Of a stretch of DNA of 50,511 nt, positions 37,673 to 46,041 are shown in pieces (within the stretch, counting starts at the first letter, position 1; each line of letters starts with the position of its first letter). A program made the translations under genes and the position numbers. The stretch is taken from contig QBVH01000010.1 of the NCBI GenBank assembly GCA_003284445.1, positions 1 to 50,511 on the forward strand, read 5' to 3'. A model generated the notes under the pieces. The model had not been told where the DNA came from. It searched no databases and saw only the letters and a list, made by a program, of their open reading frames with translations. This DNA is from Prochlorococcus sp. AG-311-D23. Its GTDB lineage: Bacteria; Cyanobacteriota; Cyanobacteriia; PCC-6307; Cyanobiaceae.

Positions 37673-37846
37673 ATGAAGGAAGAAACTTCATCAAATGTCC
37701 TTGAAAAAATTCATGTAGCCAAAGAAAGAATCAAGGAATTACAGACAATGATTAATCATTGGGAAGTCGGCAAAGTTGCAAGCTTTTGGGATACTGAATG
37801 CTCCATAAATCCATCCTCTCCGGGTTGCCTTATCTTTAATGATTGA
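37673..37846 (+). CDS. CP12-tail-like microprotein, 57 aa
   Basis: MKEETSSNVLEKIHVAKERI then KELQTMINHWEVGKVASFWD TECSINPSSPGCLIFND. The last 23 residues repeat those of 20601-20762 with conservative changes (VASxWxxECxxNPSSPGCLxFxD). The CxxNPxSPGC segment mirrors the C-terminal CP12 hairpin. The first half is a helical, charged coil. Inferred to bind GAPDH or a similar NAD enzyme in a redox-dependent manner; not shown. Confidence 0.6.
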   Translation: MKEETSSNVLEKIHVAKERIKELQTMINHWEVGKVASFWDTECSINPSSPGCLIFND

Positions 37847-38060
37847 CCATCACTTGATGAATATCTAAGCCAACTCAATCGAATAATTTCATATCAGAAA
37901 CTTCTCTAATAGCCTATGTAGATAAGTAAAAAACGGCTTAAGACCTTAAAATTTTTTGAATGCCCTGCAGAGGTATATTTGTTTATCTGGTCAAATCCAC
38001 CTTTTTGAACTCATAATTCATAAAAAAATTTTATAGAGTTAGAAGAAATCGTAGATAAAA

Positions 38061-38621
38061 ATGCCTGAGCTATCAAAAGTCGTGTCATCCAGTGATTTTG
38101 ATGATTGGTTTTCGTTGAATGACACTATTATGGGAGGCTCAAGCAAGGCAATATGTAGAGCTTCCTCAAAAGGCCTATCCCTTGAAGGTGTTGTTGTTGA
38201 GGAAAAAGGGGGTTTTGTTAGCTGCAAATCTCCAATATTTTCACCACTTCTAAATTTATCGAGTTATCAAGGTTTTGAATTAAAAATTGAAGGCAAAGGT
38301 CGAACTTTAAAATTTGGAGTTTCTTGTAAATACGGAATTTTAGGATTAAAAGAATTTTTCTTAAACAAGTCACCTGGTGGGCTCAGATGGGTAGCAGAAA
38401 TAGATACAAAAAGATTTGGTATAACCACTATAAAAGTTCCTTTTGGAAGCCTTGAACCAACTGTTCTTGCAAAAAAAATCTCATTACCTATTAAATTCAA
38501 AACCGATGCTATAAGCCAATTTCAATTACTTCATTCTAAATTCGGCAGACCAGGAGAACTTAATCCTGGTTTTAAACCTGGGAAAATAAATTTTCTATTG
38601 CAATCAATTAGTGTTTATTAA
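38061..38621 (+). CDS. CIA30 (NDUFAF1-like) domain protein
   Basis: SDFDDWFSLNDTIMGGSSKAICRA near the N-terminus, then GFELKIEGKGRTLKFGVSCK and FGITTIKVPFGSLEPTVLAKK, are the CIA30/NADH:ubiquinone oxidoreductase intermediate-associated domain: the W..xDxVMGGxS start and the xxxPxxxF..  Gx  core. In cyanobacteria such proteins are small (here 186 aa) and may help NDH-1 assembly or bind sugars through a galactose-binding-like fold. The ATG is 20 bp after a good AGAAG sequence. A minus-strand frame over it is a shadow. Confidence 0.85.
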   Translation: MPELSKVVSSSDFDDWFSLNDTIMGGSSKAICRASSKGLSLEGVVVEEKGGFVSCKSPIFSPLLNLSSYQGFELKIEGKGRTLKFGVSCKYGILGLKEFFLNKSPGGLRWVAEIDTKRFGITTIKVPFGSLEPTVLAKKISLPIKFKTDAISQFQLLHSKFGRPGELNPGFKPGKINFLLQSISVY

Positions 38622-38821
38622 CATTATCAGGGATAATAAACTTATTTAGATATTTTTTATTCCTAAGGTAATACCTACCAGACAATTGAAGTGATTAAAT
38701 TACTGCTCAATGAATGGAACAGAAAACAATTTAAAACTCTGAAAAAAAAAATTTTATTGTCTATACTTTTGAATAAGTGCTCTTCAAGAGGGAGAAACTT
38801 AAGATACATTACCTAAAAAAA

Positions 38822-40291
38822 ATGAAGAATAAAGATTTACCAACGATATGTGGCTTTGAATCTGAAATTAACGAATTAGTAAATAGGGATAGAGATATTA
38901 GACAATTCAAAGAAAAGTTAAATTTAGAGAATGTCAATTCAGGATTTGCATGCGCTCTCCATATGCATCAGCCAACAATTCCAGCAGGTAAAAATGGAGA
39001 GCTCATTTCACATTTGCAATATATGTTTGAACATACTTCAGAAGGAGATAATCACAATGCAGAACCATTTGCTCAATGTTATAAACGTCTAGCTGAAATC
39101 ATTCCAAGTCTGATAAAAGATGGATATGATCCGAAAATAATGCTTGATTATTCCGGAAATCTTCTATGGGGAATTGAACAGATGGGTCGCGAAGATATCC
39201 TCTCATCGTTAAAGGTCCTTACTTGTGATAAAACTGTTCAACCACATGTGGAATGGCTAGGAACCTTTTGGAGTCATGCTGTAGCCTCTTCGACACCACC
39301 TTCTGACTTTAAATTACAAATTACAGCCTGGCAGCATCACTTCGCAGCATTATTCGGAGAAGATGCATTAAGTCGAGTAAATGGATTCTCTCTTCCTGAG
39401 ATGCATCTTCCAAACCATCCTGATGTTCTTTTTCAATTAATAAGAGCTCTTAAAGAATGTGGATATAAATGGGTAATGGTTCAAGAACATAGCGTTCAGA
39501 ATATTGATGGCTCCATTCTCAGAGACGAGCAGAAATATATTCCCAATATGCTTAAAGCTCAAGGAAGTAATGGAGAAACCATCTCAATACTTTCACTGAT
39601 AAAAACTCAAGGGTCAGATACAAAACTTGTTGGGCAAATGCAACCCTATTACGAGGCAATTGAGCTATGTAAACAAAAAATAGGTCAACATACTATTCCC
39701 ACACTGGTGTCCCAAATTGCTGATGGAGAAAATGGGGGAGTGATGATGAACGAATTTCCTCAAGCTTTTATTCAGGCGTATAAAAGAATTGGTCCAAAAA
39801 CAAATATAAGTCCCACAATTGCTATGAACGGATCTGAATATCTCGACTTCCTAGAGACTTCAAATATAGATGAAGATACTTATCCGCTGATTCAAGCAAT
39901 CGATCAACACAAAATATGGGAAAAAATATCCGGACCAATAACACCAACAACATTGAAGAAAGCAATTGAAGAATTAAAAGAGGAAGATAAATCTTTTTCT
40001 TTGAGTGGAGCTAGCTGGACTAACGACTTGAGTTGGGAAGATGGATACGATAATATTTTAGAACCAATTTCAAAACTTAGTTCATATTTTCATGAAACAT
40101 TTGACAATTTAGTAGTTCAGAATCCATCTTTAACAAAAACCCAAAGTTATCAAAAAGCACTCCTATACCTTTTGCTATTAGAAACAAGCTGTTTCCGTTA
40201 TTGGGGACAGGGCAAATGGACCGATTACGCTAAAACGATCTTCGAAAAAGGTAAAGAGGTACTTAAAAGCTTAGAAATTTCATCTCAATAA
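38822..40291 (+). CDS. glycoside hydrolase family 57-like protein
   Basis: A long (about 489 aa) cytosolic protein. CALHMHQPTIPAGKNGELIS near residue 40 is the GH57 first motif (xHxHQP). NGFSLPEMHLPNHPDVLFQL is the region of the catalytic nucleophile Glu. GH57 enzymes include amylopullulanases, 4-alpha-glucanotransferases and branching enzymes, acting on alpha-glucans. The frame extends 15 codons upstream to a GTG at 38777; I chose the ATG at 38822. The specificity cannot be read from the sequence; glycogen metabolism is a reasonable guess. Confidence 0.8.
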   Translation: MKNKDLPTICGFESEINELVNRDRDIRQFKEKLNLENVNSGFACALHMHQPTIPAGKNGELISHLQYMFEHTSEGDNHNAEPFAQCYKRLAEIIPSLIKDGYDPKIMLDYSGNLLWGIEQMGREDILSSLKVLTCDKTVQPHVEWLGTFWSHAVASSTPPSDFKLQITAWQHHFAALFGEDALSRVNGFSLPEMHLPNHPDVLFQLIRALKECGYKWVMVQEHSVQNIDGSILRDEQKYIPNMLKAQGSNGETISILSLIKTQGSDTKLVGQMQPYYEAIELCKQKIGQHTIPTLVSQIADGENGGVMMNEFPQAFIQAYKRIGPKTNISPTIAMNGSEYLDFLETSNIDEDTYPLIQAIDQHKIWEKISGPITPTTLKKAIEELKEEDKSFSLSGASWTNDLSWEDGYDNILEPISKLSSYFHETFDNLVVQNPSLTKTQSYQKALLYLLLLETSCFRYWGQGKWTDYAKTIFEKGKEVLKSLEISSQ

Positions 40292-40387
40292 AGTCGGCCC
40301 GTTTTGTAAAGGGATCAACCAAGAAAAAGAAATAACTAGCATAAAATAATTTTTTGGGTTAATGTCACGCACCAAGGCTTTAATGAA

Positions 40388-40579
40388 ATGACTAGTACAA
40401 GTTTTGATAAAAATGGACTTGACAAAGCAGGTATTCATTGGATGCAATATCTTTCAATGACATCAATGTCATTGCTTATATTTCTTATAGCCTTAGATAA
40501 AGCAGTTCCAAGCTTTCATCAATTTGTTTTACTTTCAATGGCCAAAGCAGGAATTATTTGCAATGGGATACCTGGATAA
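40388..40579 (+). CDS. small membrane protein, 63 aa
   Basis: MTSTSFDKNGLDKAGIHWMQ then YLSMTSMSLLIFLIALDKAV PSFHQFVLLSMAKAGIICNGIPG. One clear helix and one weaker. Starts 96 bp after the GH57 stop. No family recognised. Confidence 0.5.
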   Translation: MTSTSFDKNGLDKAGIHWMQYLSMTSMSLLIFLIALDKAVPSFHQFVLLSMAKAGIICNGIPG

Positions 40580-40637
40580 ACCACATTGACAAATCTGATG
40601 ATCTTGCCAAAGCATACATTCCAAAGAAAATTTTTAA

Positions 40638-40775
40638 ATGATAAAAGACAAAATCAATCCAGACAACGATGGGGTTGATCCTTCAGAGGAATACTTCAAA
40701 AAGAAAGTTGATACATATGAGAATGACACTGAAGAATATTTCCCTCAAGAAACTTCTAAGCCTCCCCATTATTAA
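40638..40775 (+). CDS. acidic disordered small protein, 45 aa
   Basis: MIKDKINPDNDGVDPSEEYF then KKKVDTYENDTEEYFPQETS KPPHY. Very acidic and likely disordered. ATG start. No family recognised. Confidence 0.48.
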   Translation: MIKDKINPDNDGVDPSEEYFKKKVDTYENDTEEYFPQETSKPPHY

Positions 40776-40820
40776 ACAAACTAAGGAAAGGCTGAAGATA
40801 ATTTAATATCAACTAATTAT

Positions 40821-40994
40821 TTATTGCCGATATGAAATAAAAGTACCTTCTGGATAGAGCCTTGAGATTGCATTGAATCTCCTCGAGATATGTCGTTCTC
40901 TATCAATGTTGACTTTCCGATTAAGAACTAAAACGTTGTGAACCATCCACAGAAAAAAGCCAACAAGCCAATACCAAGATATGGGATGAGCCAA
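40821..40994 (-). CDS. small membrane protein with basic tail, 57 aa (TTG start)
   Basis: From a TTG: MAHPISWYWLVGFFLWMVHN then VLVLNRKVNIDRERHISRRF NAISRLYPEGTFISYRQ. A Trp-rich hydrophobic helix and a strongly basic tail. An internal ATG gives a soluble 42-residue form instead. Moderate support. Confidence 0.42.
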   Translation of the reverse strand: MAHPISWYWLVGFFLWMVHNVLVLNRKVNIDRERHISRRFNAISRLYPEGTFISYRQ

Positions 40995-40999
40995 AATTT

Positions 41000-41376
41000 T
41001 TAAATTTGATCTAATTTATGATGGCAATTTTAAAAGCTTTTTTCATAAGTATTTAAACCTTTTGTTATTACCTCAACATCAAAAATAAATTTCAATAGAA
41101 GATTATTCAGTAATATTATCCTTTTCACTACATCCATAACTTTGCAGTATTACAAAAAAATCTAGAATCATTAAGTAATAATTAAAACAATTAGTATCAA
41201 TGAAACAACAAAATTCGCAAGTATATAAATTCCTATTTAATAGTTATGTAATCGACTATTTTTGTTCGAAAATTAAAGAAGTATAAAATTAGATCTCTAA
41301 TTTAAAATGGAGATTCAAAATTAGATTAAAAAACAATAAAGATACGATTTATTAAAAGTTTAATTTCTATGAAATT
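41000..41376. other. 376-bp AT-rich stretch without a supported gene
   Basis: Dense in A/T homopolymer runs. I found no protein-like frame, hairpin with a T run, or repeat. May contain regulatory sequence for the 40821 or 41377 genes. Confidence 0.5.
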
Positions 41377-41511
41377 CTAAAAATATGAGCTTTTCAAATG
41401 CCTTTCCATGCATATAGTTTGGCAATCACTCTCTTCAGCTCTGCTAGATATTGAACAATATGTAACACACTCTAGATAATCATCAATTGGATCAACTTGT
41501 CCTTGGGACAT
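41377..41511 (-). CDS. twin-CX3C microprotein, 44 aa
   Basis: MSQGQVDPIDDYLECVTYCS then ISSRAEESDCQTICMERHLK SSYF. The cysteines form CX3C-X10-CX3C, the geometry of small alpha-hairpin proteins closed by two disulfides (as in the small Tim chaperones). In a cyanobacterium it could instead bind a metal or cluster. ATG start, clean frame. No family named with confidence. Confidence 0.55.
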   Translation of the reverse strand: MSQGQVDPIDDYLECVTYCSISSRAEESDCQTICMERHLKSSYF

Positions 41512-41781
41512 TTTTTTAATATCTATCGTATTCATAAAAGTCTCGTATAATTGGTCACAATCTATCCTTTCTTTTAATTTTTTTCTATCGGTATTACTTA
41601 CTAAAGCTTAAATATAAGAAATACTAATAAATGAATCTAATTTAAAATGAAACGCTTTGGCGGAATGGTGATAAAGCTAAGATTTTATAGCTCATAATAA
41701 TAGTCATATAAAAAATACACTTCATAAAAAAAAGAAACGTTTAAACACAACTCAATCAAAATTAAATTTAAAAACTTTATG

Positions 41782-41961
41782 CTACTTTCTCAGTTTAATT
41801 TTTATTCCTATTCGTTCTCTAATAGCTTTTAACGGAATCATTTCTTTCATTTGATCATCAATTTGTTTTCTAATTAAATTTCTAAATAATAGGGAAAGAA
41901 AGATTAAAGTCGAAACTAATAAGACAAGGGTTACAAAAACCATTAATGAAAAAGTATCCAT
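41782..41961 (-). CDS. one-helix protein with basic tail, 59 aa
   Basis: From the ATG at 41961: MDTFSLMVFVTLVLLVSTLI then FLSLLFRNLIRKQIDDQMKE MIPLKAIRERIGIKIKLRK. One helix and a very basic tail. The start is one base below the stop of the 41963 gene, indicating a tight operon. The longer frame upstream overlaps that gene and is unlikely. Confidence 0.55.
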   Translation of the reverse strand: MDTFSLMVFVTLVLLVSTLIFLSLLFRNLIRKQIDDQMKEMIPLKAIRERIGIKIKLRK

Positions 41962-41962
41962 T

Positions 41963-42226
41963 CTAAAGTTCTCTGTATATTGCCCATTCATCACCATTAG
42001 CAGTGACCTCAGACAGCAAAGCAACAGCTATATCAGACTGATCAGATCGTTTAACAATAATCTCTTTACCACCCATATATGGATCATTGAACTCTGATTT
42101 TGAACGGCTAGCCTCCAACTGTTCTGAAGCTGTCAAAACTTCAAGAATTTTAATCCAAATATCATCATCTGAAGCAAAAGGAGGAACAGAAAACTTGCTT
42201 GGACTATTTCCTTTTTTTTTATCCAT
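41963..42226 (-). CDS. hypothetical soluble protein, 87 aa
   Basis: MDKKKGNSPSKFSVPPFASD then DDIWIKILEVLTASEQLEAS and later SDIAVALLSEVTANGDEWAI. Mixed alpha-beta, no membrane part. It is the middle gene of a three-gene minus-strand unit (42232, 41963, 41782), 5 bp from the upstream stop. No family recognised. Confidence 0.58.
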   Translation of the reverse strand: MDKKKGNSPSKFSVPPFASDDDIWIKILEVLTASEQLEASRSKSEFNDPYMGGKEIIVKRSDQSDIAVALLSEVTANGDEWAIYREL

Positions 42227-42231
42227 ATTAC

Positions 42232-42438
42232 TTAATTTTCAGCATTAATTTCTTTGACTTCATTAATTAATCGCTCTTTTAGTTCAGGTTTAATAAACCC
42301 AAGAGAGGCACACTCATTAATGTCTTGAATTGGATCTGATAGCCCATCGTGTTTTCCAAGCCAACCCTCAGTGCATCCTTTACATGCTAATTCATTTAAT
42401 TCATTAGCTAAGGACTTTGCTTTTAAGCTATCCATCAA
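42232..42438 (-). CDS. hypothetical soluble protein, 68 aa
   Basis: MMDSLKAKSLANELNELACK then GCTEGWLGKHDGLSDPIQDI NECASLGFIKPELKERLINE. A CKGC pair and a further Cys. First gene of the three-gene unit; the start is one of two adjacent ATGs. Confidence 0.58.
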   Translation of the reverse strand: MMDSLKAKSLANELNELACKGCTEGWLGKHDGLSDPIQDINECASLGFIKPELKERLINEVKEINAEN

Positions 42439-42597
42439 TTAAAAATTAATACTTCTTTCTTTAACTTTACAGTCATTCAATAATTCAAGGAGAAGATTAA
42501 TACGGTTTATTGAACAAAATTGCACAATTGGAAAAATAATACCCTGTTAACAGATTAATGGTAACAAGAAATAACTAAGGAAACATAAAGCAGTAGC

Positions 42598-42843
42598 TCA
42601 TGCAGCGTCCTTTTTGAATTCCCTATAAATAGATATATCTATAGGTCTATTCACATCGGATTGAAAATCAACAATTTCTTGATAAATATCATTAGGCAAA
42701 GGTTCCATTTCACATCTTGAATAACATTTGCTGTTGTCAATCTTTTTTAATAATAACCTGTTTCTTAGGCGGTTAAAGATAGACAATGTCACAATGCAAC
42801 TTATGTTAGTTATATCGTTTGAATCTATAGAAGCAATACGCAA
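42598..42843 (-). CDS. hypothetical protein, 81 aa
   Basis: MRIASIDSNDITNISCIVTL then SIFNRLRNRLLLKKIDNSKC YSRCEMEPLPNDIYQEIVDF. Contains CYSRCEMEPLP; the two Cys are near a basic stretch. No membrane helix. No family recognised. Confidence 0.5.
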   Translation of the reverse strand: MRIASIDSNDITNISCIVTLSIFNRLRNRLLLKKIDNSKCYSRCEMEPLPNDIYQEIVDFQSDVNRPIDISIYREFKKDAA

Positions 42844-43218
42844 GAACTACTAGGCTTATTTATTAATGGTGCGAGTAGTTATTCCAAATATTGATTTCTT
42901 ATTTAGGTGATAACCTCATATGATTTTGTTGAAATAGCAATAGTTATGCCGCCGATATAAAAAAGGAATTTCGATTCAAATGAGTAGATTCCACACATTA
43001 AATAAATTCAACAAAAATTTTGATGACACACAAAGGTTCTTAGTGTGAAATGATTTTAGTAATCCACAAAAAGCTTTTTAAATCATCGTAAGTCCAAATT
43101 GAATAGAAAAGCAAATAATAAATAACCTCTGATTACGATGAAATCGAAAACAAAAGTCTATATAAAGACAAGTAAAGTGGTCGTTATATAAATTCTTCAA
43201 TTTTTACATTCCTCTTCC
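42844..43218. other. 375-bp stretch without a supported gene
   Basis: Only short frames (13 codons or fewer). Contains the likely promoter of the DUF3764-like gene at 43219. No strong hairpin. Confidence 0.5.
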
Positions 43219-43515
43219 ATGTCAACTGAAATCACTGTTTTAGAATTAAAGCTTAGAAATACTTTTTCAGAGTATTGCACACATATGAATGCTCCAGAGC
43301 AGCAGGCAATGTTTAAAGAGATGGGTGTTAAAACCTTTTATATCGGCGAATGTATAGGAGACTCTAAAAGAGCAACTGTTATGTTTGAAGGACCAGAGAA
43401 TGTTTTATATAACATTTTCACGAATCCTGAAACAAAGCCTATTGTTGAGGCATCTGGTCATATTTATGAAGAAACAAAAATCACAAGATGGAAAAACAAT
43501 TGTCCTAACTGCTAA
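43219..43515 (+). CDS. DUF3764-like small protein, 98 aa
   Basis: MSTEITVLELKLRNTFSEYC then THMNAPEQQAMFKEMGVKTF YIGECIGDSKRATVMFEGPE NVLYNIFTNPETKPIVEASG. Same alternation of strands and helices as 5935 and 28368, including the FYIGE/LYRGC turn and a following VMFEG/IVIHQ strand. Function unknown. Confidence 0.7.
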   Translation: MSTEITVLELKLRNTFSEYCTHMNAPEQQAMFKEMGVKTFYIGECIGDSKRATVMFEGPENVLYNIFTNPETKPIVEASGHIYEETKITRWKNNCPNC

Positions 43516-43517
43516 TT

Positions 43518-43685
43518 TCAACGTGATGAAGAATTCAAGAAATCGAATCTGGAATAACTAGGTATTGAATGTTTTTTGCCGTCTGGACTTACATATATAT
43601 TCTCTTTCCCATATTCTGTCTCAATGATTTTTTCAAAATGAGTCCCATTTGGAAGATGAAGAAAATATTTTTGTGCTCTGTTCAT
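43518..43685 (-). CDS. hypothetical small protein, 55 aa
   Basis: MNRAQKYFLHLPNGTHFEKI then IETEYGKENIYVSPDGKKHS IPSYSRFDFLNSSSR. A beta-rich, soluble peptide. Its stop is 3 bp from the convergent 43219 stop. No family recognised. Confidence 0.52.
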   Translation of the reverse strand: MNRAQKYFLHLPNGTHFEKIIETEYGKENIYVSPDGKKHSIPSYSRFDFLNSSSR

Positions 43686-43765
43686 TTTGATAGTACAGCT
43701 ACTTAAAAATACCCAAGATATTTACTAACGACAAGAAATTGTTTGTTTTATGAAAGTTTTAGTAG

Positions 43766-44119
43766 CTAACTATTTAATTTTTCTAAAGCAGTTAATAATC
43801 TTCCCACTCTTGTTCCATTAACGCCAAGATCGCCACCACCATATCTTGAAGCCGATTTGATTTGAATCACCTTACCGGTTTTTAAAATTTCCAAGTCATC
43901 AGGGAATCTGAAAATTAGGCTTCTACAAACTCCTTTCCAATAATTTTGATTACTCTCTAAAACTTTGGTTCTAGGAATTTTCAGGGCAATCATGACAAGT
44001 TGGTCAAAGGTCTTGTCAACATCTTTAAATTCCTTCTGAAAGAAAACGCAATTAAGTGGATTAAAACAGGGCTTAAGACCTGATTCAGGAGATGGCATAT
44101 TTTCTATGAGTTCATTCAT
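43766..44119 (-). CDS. DUF1499 family protein
   Basis: LKPCFNPLNCVFFQKEFKDV... RSLIFRFPDDLEILKTGKVI QIKSASRYGGGDLGVNGTRV. DUF1499 proteins (about 110-150 aa) end with a RSASRxGxxDLGVNRxRV motif, matched here by KSASRYGGGDLGVNGTRVGR. Many are secreted or associated with lipid or lumen; this copy has no clear signal peptide. ATG start. Confidence 0.82.
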   Translation of the reverse strand: MNELIENMPSPESGLKPCFNPLNCVFFQKEFKDVDKTFDQLVMIALKIPRTKVLESNQNYWKGVCRSLIFRFPDDLEILKTGKVIQIKSASRYGGGDLGVNGTRVGRLLTALEKLNS

Positions 44120-44256
44120 TGATCATGACAAAAAGTTTATCGCTACCGCGATCTTTTTTTTTTATAAATTTATTACTTAATGATGTCTAGTTCTCCCTAC
44201 CTAAAATACCCATGGGAAAAAGAATCATCTATTAAATTTACTAAAAACTTTTAAAC

Positions 44257-44352
44257 ATGAAAAGATTAGATAAAAAAGGGATGATGCTAATTGTTTTTAG
44301 TGTGGCTTCAACACTTCCTTATCAGTTTCATTATCTCTCTTCCATAAGTTAA
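44257..44352 (+). CDS. candidate small secreted peptide, 31 aa
   Basis: MKRLDKKGMMLIVFSVASTL PYQFHYLSSIS. A basic start and a signal-peptide-like hydrophobic stretch. ATG start. Weakly supported; it ends 7 bp before the convergent nitroreductase stop. Confidence 0.3.
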   Translation: MKRLDKKGMMLIVFSVASTLPYQFHYLSSIS

Positions 44353-44358
44353 ACCAAG

Positions 44359-44910
44359 TTAATCGCTCTCTCTATAGATAGTGCTAATTAAAGGCCTTTT
44401 GATTAAAGGTGGCTCGGTTCCATACCCAATCCATATAAAACCAATAATTTCCTCTTCACTTACATCTATTTCTGCAATTTTATAGGTATTAATGTCTTTA
44501 GTTATTTTTCCTGTTGACCACTTGCAACCAACATCATTAGCAACAAGTGAAAGCGACAGGTTTTGAATCGCGCAAGCACAAGCAGCATAATCTTCGAGTC
44601 TTTGAACTTGGTTATCAGTACATAATTGAGTGGCAATAAGTAAATGTGAAGGATTTAGCATTTTGTCCCTAATTTTTTTTAAACTAGAGTGATCTACTGT
44701 CATATCACCAAACTTCAAAGTCAGTTGTAGTTGATATAAAAGTTCCCTTTTTTTTATTCCAATGTTGGTAAAACGCCATGGAAAAGTCCTTCTATGGCAG
44801 GGCGCTTGATTAGCTGCAACTATTGATTTTTCAATTACTTCACTAGGAACACTTTTTTTAGAAAAGATATGAATTGTCCTTCGATTTTTAATTGCTTGAT
44901 CTATCTCCAT
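44359..44910 (-). CDS. nitroreductase family protein
   Basis: MEIDQAIKNRRTIHIFSKKS at the start (the family RRSxRxF pattern), QAPCHRRTFPWRF, ...CAIQNLSLSLVANDVGCKWS (the FMN-fold helix) and EEEIIGFIWIGYGTEPPLI near the end match the nitroreductase/NADH oxidase family (184 aa is normal). These FMN enzymes reduce nitro groups, quinones or flavins with NAD(P)H; specificity unknown. Start is the first ATG. Confidence 0.83.
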   Translation of the reverse strand: MEIDQAIKNRRTIHIFSKKSVPSEVIEKSIVAANQAPCHRRTFPWRFTNIGIKKRELLYQLQLTLKFGDMTVDHSSLKKIRDKMLNPSHLLIATQLCTDNQVQRLEDYAACACAIQNLSLSLVANDVGCKWSTGKITKDINTYKIAEIDVSEEEIIGFIWIGYGTEPPLIKRPLISTIYRESD

Positions 44911-45058
44911 GATTTTTTTGACTTAATTAACAATAATATTCGCCATTCTGCAACTTCTCATCAAGCTGTCTAGAGATTCGAATAAATAAAAGATATTTGC
45001 ATCTTACCTTGCTTGAGTCTTACTCCTAAAAAAACAATATATGGTAGAGAATCACTTA

Positions 45059-45319
45059 TTAAGCAACTTGATCAAGAATTACATTTGATTGTTTCGAGCA
45101 TAAAGAAATAATTTGGCCCATTGGGGTTTTAAAAACTCGTTCGACAATTTCTCCATCATTGATAATTACTTTCGTATTCAAGGATCCAGCAGGTAAAAAA
45201 GCAGTTCTATTTTTTAGAATATGCTCTAGCTCTGGATACAGATCATTAGGTTTAAGAAAATCTATTAAATCAGGATGAAGCTCTAACATTGAGTCATCAA
45301 AGGCCCTAAACTTTTTCAT
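45059..45319 (-). CDS. VIINxGEIVERV-family small protein A, 86 aa
   Basis: MKKFRAFDDSMLELHPDLID then ...AGSLNTKVIINDGEIVERVF KTPMGQIISLCSKQSN. The segment SxNTKVIINxGEIVERVxKTPxGxIISL is shared with 49106-49321 on the other strand; the two are paralogues. A small beta-rich domain preceded by a helical arm. Function unknown. Confidence 0.62.
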   Translation of the reverse strand: MKKFRAFDDSMLELHPDLIDFLKPNDLYPELEHILKNRTAFLPAGSLNTKVIINDGEIVERVFKTPMGQIISLCSKQSNVILDQVA

Positions 45320-45498
45320 TAAAACAATACTTTAAAAAAGCTATCACGTACAACTTTTAACCTACTAATCTCATGAAGTAAAGAGTATTTAAACTAAATA
45401 CAGCAAAAAAGTTAATAATACTTTCTGTAAAGTTTTAATAGGAGAAAAAAGTTAATATAAAATAACTGCTGCTAGCCGCTCAAGGCAAAAGTTAATAA

Positions 45499-45675
45499 TT
45501 AGTTTCTAGTTGCATCAATTACTCGCTTTGCATGATGAGAAATTGACGAAACCTCAGTATTCCTTTCAATTAATACCGACTGTGTGAAAACAGTAAAAGC
45601 AGCGATACTTGGAGTAATTGGTAGAAACATAAACAAAGCAAGCAACGTACTTTTAGATTTAAACAATTTTTGCAT
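45499..45675 (-). CDS. small secreted or anchored protein, 58 aa
   Basis: MQKLFKSKSTLLALFMFLPI then TPSIAAFTVFTQSVLIERNT EVSSISHHAKRVIDATRN. A signal peptide with likely cleavage near IAA and a ~35-residue mature peptide. ATG start. No family recognised. Confidence 0.5.
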   Translation of the reverse strand: MQKLFKSKSTLLALFMFLPITPSIAAFTVFTQSVLIERNTEVSSISHHAKRVIDATRN

Positions 45676-45752
45676 TAAATTTTGTCATTAAAATATTATT
45701 CTCGACAACTTTATAGTGAGCTGCGTGTACGGTTAACCTTTAATAAAAGCTA

Positions 45753-45923
45753 TTAATTGGACCTGTAATACCATCTAAACACTTTTGGTCTTTTCCAGAG
45801 CATTGAATATATAGCTTCCAGCGCCTTTTGAGTTTTAGGAAGCTTGCAACTAGGCCATGACTGTTTAGTAATCATTGTGATTATTTCGAAGTCATTATTA
45901 TTTCTAAATCGGATACCACCCAT
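45753..45923 (-). CDS. small protein, 56 aa, possibly frameshifted
   Basis: From the ATG: MGGIRFRNNNDFEIITMITK then QSWPSCKLPKTQKALEAIYS MLWKRPKVFRWYYRSN. A different frame of the same region, with no start codon, reads LKRRWKLYIQCSGKDQKCLD then GITGPINSFY, which looks more like a real C-terminus with two Cys. A frameshift between the two is possible. Confidence 0.4.
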   Translation of the reverse strand: MGGIRFRNNNDFEIITMITKQSWPSCKLPKTQKALEAIYSMLWKRPKVFRWYYRSN

Positions 45924-46002
45924 AAAACAAGAGTAATAAAACTCAAGTAAAAATACATAGACCCAAGCTATTTATTAAATTAGATATTTATAAAAAACAA
46001 AA

Positions 46003-46026
46003 AAAGGGGACAATTTTGCCCCCTTT
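46003..46026 (-). terminator. intrinsic terminator after the DUF4278 gene
   Basis: AAAGGGGAC..GCCCCCTTT (an A/T-flanked GC stem), followed on the minus strand by a long T run. It lies 16 bp after the 46042 stop. Confidence 0.8.
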
Positions 46027-46041
46027 AAAATCTCCTTTAGA

